Of a stretch of DNA of 64,000 bases, positions 9,198-20,304 are shown piece after piece. Where the stretch lies: the NCBI GenBank assembly GCA_025449115.1, contig JAHLKC010000017.1:310001-374000 (forward strand), read 5' to 3'. The first letter of the stretch is position 1, and the number at the start of each line of letters is the position of its first letter. The notes below the pieces were generated by a model. It saw only the letters and a program-made list of their open reading frames with translations. It made no database searches and was not told the origin of the DNA. A program made the translations under genes and the position numbers. The stretch is from Chytridium lagenaria (lineage: Eukaryota; Chytridiomycota; Chytridiomycetes; Chytridiales; Chytridiaceae).

Positions 9198-10814
9198 TCA
9201 TCTTCTGTCGGGTGAATCCTCGGCGAGTCTAAAACCGTAACGATGAGTAAGTAGCCAAGGATGAGAAAGCCATCAGTAACACCCACCGAATGACACCAGC
9301 AACTATGGTGACATCATCAAGCTTCCCTCCTTGATAATAAAGGCCCTCCTGGATCGCCCTCGACTGGAAAGGACTCGAAACAGTCTTTGGATCCTCGGCA
9401 ACATCCCTTGCACGAAGAAGCAGGGCGTCCGTAATTATTTGTGGATTAATATAAGCAGGGTTCCCGCTCTTAACTACCCCTCGAACAATTTCCAAAACCT
9501 CCTCATCAAATACATTGTCGAAAATCCCATCCGAGCCCATAATCACAATGTCGCCTTCCAAAACCTTTACAGCATAGCGCTGTGCGTTTCCGGGGAGATC
9601 CTTGCTACCCGTTCCCAGCTGGAAAGGAAAATTGAACGAATGTTGCTGTTCTTCTGATCGAAAAATTGTCTCGTTATTTCGGATAATCATGAGGCCACAA
9701 TCTCCAATATTAGCAATGCGTAGCTCGTCATCCTGAACGATTATATCAGTTTTAATCCAGCTATCAGAGGTAGGTTACCCTCAGTATCACAATCATCGCT
9801 GTTGTAGATCCAACAAGACCCTCTACAGCCGCGTCACGACATGTAAGATCATATGCTCGAGACAAAATGCGCGTCGGGTCCACACCATAATAATCATCGA
9901 TATCATAGTCGTCATTCACAATATCATCAAAGGCCTCCAGCTGTTCGCACGCATAATGCATAATCTTTCTAGAGTACAATGCAGGGTTTGCACCTAAACT
10001 ACCGTCAGCCATTGGCCAGAAAAATCGTACTATCTCACCTTTCATTTGCGTTTGCGACCAGCCTCCTACGCCGTCAGCCACTCCCATCGAATCATGGCGA
10101 GTGAAGTAAGCATCTTCGCCAACCTGTACGCTCATGTACTGAAGAGATGCGTCCACTTTCGCATTACGTTGTTTTGGTATGGCAGAGGCTCCGCGAATGA
10201 ACTGGAAGGATGGCCTCGTTTGAGGCATTGACTAAATAATGTCAATGTCTTGTTATGATATAAAAAAACCAGCACCTTTTCAAGCATATCGAAGATGCTG
10301 AGTCCACCTTTTTTGTCGAACCAGGCAAATGTTGGAGATGAAAGTGCAGAACTGGTATCTGCTGCCAACACCGATGCCATTCTCTTGGGACGCATCTGCT
10401 TTACAGCTCTACCAATAACAGAGGCCTGAGAATGAGGTGAAAGGGACAACTGCGGTGTGGAGGTGCTCAAAGGATCCCTCGGAACCTTTGTCCTTGCGGA
10501 TGCGTCATTTTGAGGAGATGCGGAAGTGTGAAAGGATGTACGAGATTTAGGAATGGTGTGATGGATAAATGTCGGTTATATGTATCTGGTGAGCCTGATA
10601 GTGATGTGTTGTTCTCTGCTAAGTGTGGGTATCGTTGTGAGATAACAGAAGCTGTTGACGGCTGGTGGAAAGAACGGGTAACAGCCTCATGTGAGGCAAT
10701 CGTTGACGGAGTTGCGGGGTTGGTCGTCCATAGCGGTGAAAGAGTGTGTCCAGGTTGTGCAGACAGCAGCCGTCGAGCGAGCTTTGGGTGTGGCCGCGAG
10801 CACGACATTCTCAT
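9198..10814 (-). CDS. PTC7: Mitochondrial PP2C-family phosphatase, PTC7-like
   Basis: A metal-dependent Ser/Thr phosphatase of the PTC7/PPTC7 branch, which acts in mitochondria (in yeast on coenzyme Q biosynthesis). Catalytic motifs in order: GEDAYF, MGVADGVGGW (metal-binding Asp), DELRIANIGDCGLMIIR, EGDIVIMGSDGIFDNVFDEE and KLDDVTIVAGVIR, with the tail LAEDSPDRR and stop at 9198. The N-terminus is uncertain. The catalytic frame opens upstream without an ATG, whereas another frame begins at 10814 with an Arg/Ser-rich leader (RPHPKLARRLLSAQ) typical of a mitochondrial presequence. A one-base indel near 10540 would join them, and I annotate the longer version. In the minimal alternative, the protein starts after a later intron at 10228. 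Confidence 0.83.
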
Positions 10815-11017
10815 CGATGCCTTGTTATCGATTGGGAATCAGACAAGCTCAGGGATTTTCGGCTTTCGCATCCACCTTTTGGGTGGTATGTAGGTTGTAT
10901 TTAAGAAAAACGTGCGTGTAATAAACGGATACGCGGCAGGCATATGTCCGCAAATATAAGAGGAATAACAAATATGCAGAAGGAGAAAATACATAACAAC
11001 AGGAACAAGAAAGCATT

Positions 11018-13709
11018 TTAAGAAGATTGTAAGGATACAGAGGATGAACTGAGGCTTGTGGGGTTGGCTGGTTTCAGCTGAAGTTGGCAGAGAATAGGCT
11101 TTCCATTAGGCACAGATTTCATGAAAAAGAGCTCGCTGCCCTTTAAACCAACAGCCTCCATGGCTTCTCCGTGAATTGCTTGAGATATCTCTCCTGTGTC
11201 GGTATGGCAAACTTCGATAATATTCTGGCTGAAAGCGACTAGATAGGGGGCAACATATGCTGAAAGAGAGTTAATTCATATTTGTATCAAACTAAGTGGA
11301 CAAAGGAGTAAACAAAGTAAAAGCAGGGAGATTTTATCACTTACCGAAATGTTTTGGGGTCCCGTGCCAGTACATCAAAAAATCCAACTCACAACGTCTG
11401 CCATGACGGTCAACCCGCAATGCAACATCTTGATTAGGTTAATATCAAAATTAGCAATGCCATTTACCTTCAAAACAAAGTAGATAGTCATTTTTTACCG
11501 TTTTAAATACAGCTTTTGGAGACACGTGGTCTCGCTGTTCCGTCATGAATTTTAGTTCAGGATCTTTTGGATCCATTAAAGGTGCGTTTGATGCGGCACC
11601 TAGAATAATCTTAATAAGACCTGAATGCAAATATGGACATGTATACTGACCAACTTTCTGAAGATCCACAATCTCAAACCCTCTTGAGCACCCCACAACA
11701 AGCTTGGATTTCAAGAAATCAATAGAGGTAGCGACAGTAGGTATATAGAATTCCTAAAAGATGCGTTCAGAACCAACGTCAACGTAACTGAGCACACTTT
11801 TTCAATGAGGAGCTCTGACACTTTTGAAAGGAATCTCTTCTTCTCTTTTGTGGGGTCAATAAGCTTGATATTGGACCTTATGTTCCCAACACGAACAGCG
11901 CAAACAAATGTCCTTCCTGATAGCTCCCCGACACGGAAAAAGGTGACATCATCGAGTACTTTTCGACCTCGGTTATTGTTGATTGCTCCAGGTGACTTCA
12001 GAACTTCATCCAAGGAGAAACTGAACAAAGTGGATCCTACGACATAAAATGTGAAACGCCACACTTACAAGAAGGAAAAAAGGGCTCCAATGGCCGAAAA
12101 AGGTTACATACCAGCCAAAACGAACAACCGCGCGCCCTCTTCACTTGAATGCTCTACAATGCCAATATTCGAAACGAAGTCCATTCCAATAACTCTGGTA
12201 AAGGATAGAGTATCTGTTCCCGTCACAACATATAGTCCCGCATCCGTTCCAATCAAAAGGGAGTCCGAACGACGGACACAGCAAGAAATCTTCGCATTCA
12301 ATTCAGGGATGACGGTGATTTCTTCAAAAGGTTGCGATTGCGCACGTATCCTTTTTTGTTCTTCGATCTTTTTTATCCAAGTATCTCTTACAACTTCGAT
12401 TTCGGTTGCAAAGGAGTAGGACGTATAGTGTTCGGAGCTCATTTCGTTAGGAAGGAAGCTTGGAGTGGGATACATAACGGTGAAACCATGCTTCGCCAGT
12501 GTGTCAGGTACTTGGGCACCGGGGCTGGGGAGAACGGAGCGGATAAGATCTAAAGGAATAGTCTGGCAAAGAGGTATCAGCATAATAATTTTTTTTAGTA
12601 ATTAAAAACACCAACCACTTTGCGAACAACGTATCTTATGTTGGCGGGATCTTGACCATTGTCGATGGTCGCCATTACGAGCATGTGGTCAAAGAGGAAC
12701 ATGAAGATTTCTTTTGGTGGTCCGTTTCTCAAGGCAAATACTTTGCCTTCGTATGGCACGGAGCGATTTTCGCCAGAAAGGTTCAAGCGCTAAGCATAAA
12801 ATTGAGCATGCCTGTGGAAGAAAGGGGGGAAAATTCTAACGCACCAAGGGAGACCATATCATATAATTAGCACGGGTATCGTTAGAGTTTAAGGTGATCT
12901 GTTCAGTAAGCTGAGCCATCTTTTTCCGATTTATCCCACGACCAGAGGCGTCATTGATAATTTGGCCAACTGCTTTGATCGCTAAAACAGCCTTTTCCAT
13001 CTCTGCATGATCAGGAAGGGTGGTTGGTATGCAATCCCGAATGACCCTTAAAAACTCTCCATATTTAAAGAACCGCTGAAGAGGAGAGTATAGCAGGTTT
13101 TTCAGGTCGTCGGCTTTTCCAGCAGGAGAAACTTCTTTGTTCTAAACGTATCGAGTCAGGCTTAAATGACGTGAGGTTATAACCTTCAAGAAAGCTTGAC
13201 TAATGAAATCCTTAAATTGAGGGTTAATTCTCTGCTCATCGTCAAGGGTTTCCTTTTGTAGCTCTCTGTTCTCCGCATAAGCTCCCAGAACTTCAAAGCG
13301 GGGAGCAAAAGTTATGAAAAGATCCGAAACGGTCTCAACGGCAGGTTGTTTTGCCTGCCGCTCTTCAAGAGCCTTCAGCAAGTCCGCATGGATTTGAAGT
13401 AAAGATTCAATATGCAGAAACACTATAGCAAGAAGCCTTGATCGACGATCATCTGGAATGACGTTTCTGCTGTCGCCCGTCTTTAACGGCTTCAAGTAGA
13501 GCTAGACCATTTTCGGTTTCAGTACGACGATCATGCAAGTTGGACGATCATCCTACATCATTAATATATCTCAGCTCCTCAACCAGATTCCGTTGGTTGT
13601 TGACCAGCTCGTAAATGTTCTCCTGACGCTTCAGCTCCTTCTTCCCCAAAGATGCAGCAAGCTCTGGATGCTTCACCTGCCATAAGTCCTGCTGTTGGGG
13701 CTGGGCCAT
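11018..13709 (-). CDS. Rho guanine nucleotide exchange factor (DH-PH-CNH), ROM2/Rgf type, copy 1
   Basis: Activates Rho1-type GTPases in cell-wall and cytoskeleton signalling. The DH domain starts KELKRQENIYELVNNQRNLV (about 13655-13590) and continues through FKDFISQAFLK and SPLQRFFKYGEFLRVI. The PH domain is around 12860-12590 (PPKEIFMFLFDHMLVMA). The CNH domain covers 12300-11100, with SDSLLIGTDAGLYVV, GRTFVCAVRVGNIRSNIKLI, EFYIPTVATSIDFL, VVGCSRGFEIVDLQKV and PYLVAFSQNIIEVCHTDTGE. It ends in a Ser-rich tail. No DEP domain was recognised, unlike copy 2. The start used is the ATG at 13707-13709, but the frame is open to an acceptor-like TAG just upstream and an exon beginning near 13934 could extend it. 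It is head to head with copy 2. Confidence 0.85.
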
Positions 13710-13950
13710 GTTGAACAGTCTCTTGATGAAAAATTTGAAGTACTAGGATGGCAACTGGCATGACACCAAAAGTGAATGCATCCTCACTTGCTTGTTCCTT
13801 AACAATGTGCTGCATGCCGAGCATGCAGCAAGGATGGTATCGAAAGGGACGTGTACCAGAAGAATCGTATGGGATGGCCGTTGGGCTTGAGGGCCGTGGC
13901 TGGCCCTCGCTCTTCTAAATTTTGATTGTTCCATAATAATAAAGCTCAAG

Positions 13951-16900
13951 ATGGTCAATCCTGCATTTCTTTCAGAAGTGGCCATTGCATTTGCCGAAGA
14001 AGCAACCCCAGACGTCTATACTAGAGATTCTGTCGAGTATCGCTCATGTATTCCAGGCAATATCGCAGTGGTAACTTTCCACTTTCAAACATTTGTATGG
14101 TAATGCCGTGAAATAGGATGTTCTAGCCCATATCATCCAAACTAGCGATCGCAACTTGGCTCTCTTGGTCGGTCGAGCGTTGGATGCCCAAAGGTTCTTC
14201 CAGGATGCAATATGTGGGCACAGATTAAGGGATAATATGCTGGAGCTGTACAGAATTGACGAGGAGGTGATGGCTGCTCTTGATGAAGACAGACAAACGT
14301 CAGCAACTTTTCTTCCAAACGGCGTTTTCACGATATTAACAGACTGCTATTCTCCTACTTGCTCCCGGGATAGACTGTGTTATAGTCTGTCGTGTCCTCG
14401 TCGGTTGGAACAGGTGAAAAAAACGCCATTGGAATGAATTAGACTCTTACCCATTACGTCCCCAGATTCATCGCATTAGATACTTAGATCAAGTAAGTCT
14501 CATTTATTGCCGACACAATGATAGTTAACATATTAGGATAATCCAAATTTTAATACATTTGATCTTTCTGGGGAAAAGACACAGGTTTGTGAGGTCTTCT
14601 TGCTGTCCGTTCACACTTTAGGACGAATGGTGGTCCACTGTGGCCCCAAAAGAGATTGTGGAATCGGTTTCAAAAAGCGAGGAGAAGCGACAGAATGCTA
14701 TATATGATATTATAAAAACCGAGCGAAACTTTGTCGACGAGCTTCGGGGCCTCCATATCGTAAGATTGTGAGTGTTTCCTTGGTTTCTTATATAAACTAG
14801 CTCTACACGAAACCGCTTCGTTCAAGTAACGTGATAGATGAGAAACGACGTGACGCCTTTATGAATACTGTGTTTTGCAACATATCGGATGTCTTAGCTG
14901 TCAACACTAAGCTTCTCCAAAAGCTGCTGAACAGGCAAAAGGAGGCTCATATCGTTGAAAAAATTGGAGACATATTCATCAACATATCCAAAGAATTTCA
15001 TATTTACGTTGAGTATTGCGGGAATCGGGAAGTTTCCCGTTATGAAATAGCCAACGAGAAGGCGCAAAATACGAAGTTCAGAGACTTTTTGGCAGTATGT
15101 ATTTTTCTCGGCTTGAATGTCTCTCATTTAAGAATTAGAAAGCTGTTTCAAAAGTCGACCCTAAAATGGAAAGTAAGCTAGAGCTTGATGGATACCTACA
15201 TAAACCGATCGCGAGGATGGCAAGTTACCTGCTCTTGCTGAAAGCTATCTTGGAGAAAACACCAGATGGGCACCCCGATAAAAGCTTAATACCGCAAGCA
15301 ATCAAGTTGATATCAGAGGTCCTTACGAAAATGAATGATGCGTCTGGAAAAACTCAAAACCAGCTAAAGTTAGAGAGGTTACAACAGCAGATTAGCCATG
15401 AGGGGCTTGTATGTCTAAATTATACTACTCTGTACTAATTATGAAGAACCTACAATTGCTAGATCCGAACAGAAAGTTTGTATACGAAGGCAGGCTTCTT
15501 CTTAAGCGTCCCAACGGGGGAGACATCACCATTATGATATTTCTATTTGATCATGTTCTGCTATTTACGAAAGAGAGAACCGAGAAAAAGTCTGCAGAGG
15601 GTGAAAACACTCCTCAATCAAAGGCGAAAAACTACCAGTTCCTAGTATATAAGAGGGTAAACAAGAAGAGCTTACCATCGGTAAACTCATATTTTTAGCC
15701 TATTCCTCTTGAGCTTATAGTTATTCCTGGAGCGGACAAAAAATTCACACCAGCTTCACCTTCACCAGTTTCGAGTGACGCGAAATTGCTCCTTACGATA
15801 AACCACCTTGGCAGAAAGGGTGGTGTATATAATTTTATTGCAGAATCGGAGTCGTCGAAGATTATTTGGAGAGATCATTTGACCAAGTGTAGAAATGAGC
15901 GCATGAGGAGAGTGAGGTTCGAAGTTCAAGTTCTCAGTGATATCCGGATACCCGCGCCGAGCAGAGTCAACGTTGCGGTGTACTTTAACGATAAACTGGT
16001 GGTTGGGACCGATGCTGGGCTGTTTGTGGGGCCTGAAGGGAATTCTTCACAGTTGTTGGAAAATGGATGGTCGCGATTCTCGAAAGTCTTAGATTTTGAG
16101 CGTATCCTGCAGATTGAGATTTTGAAAGATCACGATATGCTTTTAATTCTTTCTGGTATTGTAGCACCCATTTGATAATCTGATTGCGTTAGATAAAACG
16201 TTACTTTTATTTTCGTTGGAGGCGCTTGACGTTGGATCAACCGATGGGAGCGGAAGGAAGGGCAGAAAAATTGCTGATGCCATCAACTTTTTCAAGTCAG
16301 GAATCTGCGCTGACCGAACACTTGTCTGCGCTGTCCGATCAACCCCGTTAACATCCACCGTGAAAGTGTTTGAGCCTGTAGGTCTCGGAAATAGTAAGCG
16401 CCTCGGAAAGCTTGGGAAACTGTTTATGAGCGCCAGCGATTCACTGAAATTATTCAAGGTGCTTTACCTTATCAATGTGTGTTAACCATTTGCCAGGAGT
16501 TCTACATTCCCGCTGAAGCTACATCATTACACTTTTTAAAAACAAAGTTCTGTGTAGGATGTACTAAGGGATTCGAGATTGTTGACTTTGAGTCTTTAGA
16601 TACGCAAGGTACAATTTGTGCTCTATTGTTCTAATCGCAACAGGTCTTCTTGATCCTTCCGATGCGAATTTGGCTTTTGCGATGGGCAAGGAACCTTTGA
16701 AGCCATTATCTATCTTCCGCGTGGCCGAAAACAATTATTTGCTCTGTTTTAATGGTAAAATAGTTGAACCTACTTTTATTAATGAATAAGAATGCGGTTT
16801 TTACGTCGATAATTTCGGTCGACGAACACGAGGCAACTTTTTGTTAAATTGGGCTGGATCGCCATCATCATTTGGTAAGTCGCTTTTGGCGCATATTCAT

Positions 16901-17156
16901 ATCTTATAACACTTCAACCCGCTTGATTCACTATATCCGTCATCCAGCATACATGAACCCATATGTCCTCGCATTTGAGAGTACATTCATTGAAGTATGG
17001 CATGTGGAAACGGGAAACCTTCAACAAGTTCTTCCAATGAATAACCTTGCTGCTGTGAATACGAAAGCCGAATCTGTGCTGGCAGTCACGGATGATGCAG
17101 AGTCTACGGTTCTATTTGAGCTTCGGCGACTAGAGGCCAACTCCGACCAGTTCTAA
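13951..17156 (+). CDS. Rho guanine nucleotide exchange factor (DEP-DH-PH-CNH), ROM2/Rgf type, copy 2
   Basis: A Rho1-type exchange factor with the full fungal domain order. DEP: MVNPAFLSEVAIAFAEEATP, then VDVLAHIIQTSDRNLALL and GRALDAQRFF (13951-14330); after it FTILTDCYSPTCSRDR and CPRRLEQ, the usual ROM2 linker. DH: EEKRQNAIYDIIKTERNF (from about 14685) to about 15400. PH: FVYEGRLLLKRPNGGDITI and IFLFDHVLLFTKE (15440-15700). CNH: DKLVVGTDAGLFVG to VLAFESTFIEVWHVETG (15910-17080), stop at 17154. Exon-intron joins are short GT-AG introns; one (GTAACT to AATAG, ~14070-14115) restores the DEP reading frame exactly. Its start lies 241 bp from that of copy 1 on the other strand. Upstream N-terminal exons cannot be excluded. 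Confidence 0.88.
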
Positions 17157-17410
17157 TAATAACAATTGCTCGACCAACTCCCAAAAAAAAATTCTCATGC
17201 GCCATTTTCATATCACTTTGTATGAGTTTGCTTTCCCTGCAATATTAACCTGTGATTGTCTGCCATATTCGTCCCCTTCCAAGAAACCGGCCGTTGAACA
17301 TTTCCTATCCTCGGAATACACGTTGTGTTTTGTATATAGTGAGAAAAATACACGTTGTTTTCCCAACATTTGTGAGACGAGACAAACTTTCCACAATCTT
17401 CCATCACACG

Positions 17411-19035
17411 ATGAACCTCAAGAGCGTCCTCGGTCTTTTGTTCCTGTCTCCTCTAGCCCTCGCCAAGGTGTACTTCGAAGAAACTTTCAACAGTAAGATC
17501 TCATGCATGCTGTCCTCAAGTCCTTAATATTGTTCAAATAAATAGCCGACAGTTGGAAGGATCGCTGGGTACAGTCCGAGTCCAAGGCGGATTATGGAGC
17601 TTTCAAGGTTACCCCCGGTCAATTCTACGCAGACAAGGTCGAGAGCCGTGGTCTTCAGACCTCGGAGGATGCAAAGTTTTACGCCATCGCCGCACCTCTT
17701 GATGAGAAGTTCGACAGCAAGGGCAAGGATCTTGTTCTTCAATTCACCGCAAAGTTTGAGCAAAACATCGGTATGGGAGACGCGATCCAATAGATACGCT
17801 TGCTGACAGATTGATTAGACTGCGGAGGTGGATACATCAAGCTCCTCCCTGGATTCGATCCCAAGGGATTTAATGGCGACACTACATACAATATTATGTT
17901 TGGACCTGATATTTGTGGATACGACAAGAAGATTCATGTCATCTTGAACTACAAGGACAAGAACCACCTCATTACCAAGAAATTGACTCCTGGCAGCGAC
18001 CAAATGACCCGTATGTAGATATCATAAACCTTTCTGACTGTTTCTTAGACCAGTACACCCTCATCATCCACCCCGACCAGCAATACGAGGTCCTTCTTGA
18101 CAACAAGGAGGAGGCAAGCGGATCCCTTTTGGAAGACTGGGATATTCTTCCCCCGAAGACTATTAAAGACCCCAATGCCACCAAGGTAGATCTCAAAAGT
18201 TTTTAAAATTCCCTTTCTAACAAAGTTAGCCCGCCGACTGGGTTGACGATGCCAAGATCGCCGATCCTGAGGATAAGAAGCCCGAGAACTGGGATGACGC
18301 ACCTGAGTACATCCCGGATCCTGACGCGGCTAAACCTGAGGACTGGGATGACGAGATGGACGGCGAGTGGGAGTCTCCTAAAATTACCAACCCCGACTTT
18401 AAGGGAGCTTGGAAGCCCAAGGTTTACTATTCTTCTTGACGCCAGTTTTTGACTTACGTTTACAGATGATCGACAACCCCGCGTACAAGGGCGAGTGGGT
18501 TCACCCCGAGATTGACAACCCAGAATACGGTTAGCTGTTATTGTGATTATCTTTGTGTATCTAAACAAACAATCGAAACAGTCGAGGACCCCGAACTCTA
18601 CCGATTTACCAGCGAATACGTCGGATTTGACCTCTGGCAGGTCAAGTCTGGGACCATATTCGACAACATCTTTGTGTCTGACTCTGTAGAGGAGGCCAAG
18701 GAATTCTCAAAGAAGACTTTTAAGAAGCAAAAGGACGCTGAGAAGGCAGCCAAGGTTTGAACTTGGAATTTCATAAATGGGATTGACGTGTTCTTTTTAA
18801 GGACAAGCTCGACGATGAGGAGAAGAAAGAAGCTGAGGCCAAGGCCAAGGAGGCAAACGAGAAAGCGGAGAAGGAGGCCGCTGAAGCAGATGCTAAAGCA
18901 GAGGCTGAGGCGGCTGCTGCAGAAAAGGTTGAGGAGGTGAAGGCGGTTGAAGTTGATGAGCTTGATGAGCTTGAGGCCGAGGTGGAGAAGAAGGACTCCA
19001 AGAAGGAGGAGGTTGCAGAGCATGAGGAGCTTTGA
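17411..19035 (+). CDS. Calreticulin, ER lectin chaperone, with HEEL retention signal
   Basis: A Ca2+-binding lectin chaperone of the ER lumen that folds monoglucosylated glycoproteins. Order: signal peptide [18 protein letters not shown]; lectin domain ([70 protein letters not shown], residues ~20-205); a P-domain arm of repeats such as [14 protein letters not shown] and [14 protein letters not shown], followed by the second repeat type ([20 protein letters not shown]); a return segment [19 protein letters not shown]; then a long Lys/Glu/Ala-rich acidic C-domain. The protein ends HEEL in place of the standard HDEL or KDEL. Calnexin is excluded because no membrane span follows the P-domain. 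The start is chosen by the signal peptide. Eight or so short introns. Confidence 0.94.
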
Positions 19036-19112
19036 AGTCCTTTTATATAGGAATCGTGTCACACATTAGGTCTTTTCAGAAAAAAAGAAATTAAATAAAC
19101 TGTTCGACCATC

Positions 19113-20140
19113 ATGGCTGACTGGGAAGATGAAGACATTGATACTCCTGCGACGATCCAGGTGCCAATCGTGAGGCCTGGAATGTGGGATGGAGAGGATG
19201 CTGAGGAAGTAGACGTAAAAGTAAGCTGGAAGTGATGATCGCTGTACTCTGAGATTGTGCTCAGTTTACTGCTACATGCATGCTCCATGCATGCATCCAT
19301 GCTGATTGTAAAACTAAAAGCTCTTATCGACAGGACTCATGGGATGCTGAGGAGGAAGAAGAGAAGCCCAAGGAGAAGCCCATCGTCGTTCCCAAGCCAA
19401 AGCAAAAGAAGAAGCTTTCTCAAAGATTGCAGAGAGGGAACAAAAGAAGGTATGAGGTTGACACATTGATATCAAAAATCAATGCATGCTTCAATAATGA
19501 CCGTCTTAAAGGAGGCGGATCCCTTTGAGAACGAAAACATTGGAGGAGCGCAAGCAGAGGGAAGAGAGGAGTATTAGGGAATCTGATTTTGAAAACGCCA
19601 AAGAACTCTTTGGTGTCTCCGATACTCCAGGTTTGGGCTTACACTTAATTGCATAGGTCTTAATAACTTTTGTCAGCAACGTCAAAAAGTTCCTTCATTG
19701 ACACCATGCGCCCGACATCAAAGCCCGAATTTGACGAGTTCACATCACTCTTAACACAGAAACTTTCCGCACACGAGGTGATATTCTCATTTTCTTTTCT
19801 TTACTTGCTACTATTTTATTTATTAGAAATACTCACTCACCACGGCAGAAAAACACCAACTTTTCATACTTTGTTGAGAGCCTTACCCGGGATCTCTGCG
19901 TTTCGTTGTCGGTTGACGATGTCAAGCGGATATCTTCCTCTCTTACTGCATTGGCAAATGAAAAGTTGAAAGCTGCAAAGCCAGCCGCCGGTAAGAAAAA
20001 GGCTCCCGCCAAAAAGGCTGTCTTAAAGACAGGCCCGTCCGGTGGAGCTGATATTACAAACTACGATGATGGTGAGTCTAAGTGCGTTTACATATGATCT
20101 GACCTTTACAGTGTACGATGACTTTGATGACTTCATGTAA
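19113..20140 (+). CDS. HCR1: Translation initiation factor eIF3 subunit J (HCR1)
   Basis: eIF3j helps eIF3 and the 40S subunit bind mRNA and takes part in ribosome recycling. Start MADWEDEDIDTPATIQVP; then a Trp/Asp motif repeated as DSWDAEEEEEKPKEKP, a Lys-rich KPKQKKKLSQRLQ, and the core helix FENAKELFGV, PTSKPEFDEFTSLLTQKL and SLSVDDVKRISSSLTALANE. It ends in a Lys/Ala stretch and the acidic tail YDDFDDFM with stop at 20138. This order (acidic N-terminus, basic patch, FENAKELFG, DDFDDFM end) is that of fungal and animal eIF3j. It starts 77 bp after the calreticulin stop on the same strand. About six exons; one frame break lies near 19505, probably an indel. Confidence 0.9.
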
Positions 20141-20304
20141 ATTCACGACTTTTCCAATAATCTGACCATTTTGGTCAATGGTGCTATAAATAAATACATG
20201 ATCATTAGGTATTTTTGTGCATGACGTTTTACCAACATTTCGGACGAAGAAGCTCGTAGAACTCCACTGAGCCACTAAAATCACCAATAAAGAGCGCTGT
20301 ATTA

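Noticed and set aside
10510..10893. Plus-strand frame with many cysteines
   Set aside because: It is antisense to the N-terminus of the PTC7-like gene and has no recognisable domain or introns.
13579..13985. Separate small gene on the minus strand between the two Rho GEFs
   Set aside because: Its sequence may be the 5' exon of copy 1, read in a shifted frame; no independent start or domain.
17197..17410. Short frames overlapping the calreticulin leader
   Set aside because: They lie in the 5' leader or antisense to exon 1 and have no features of their own.
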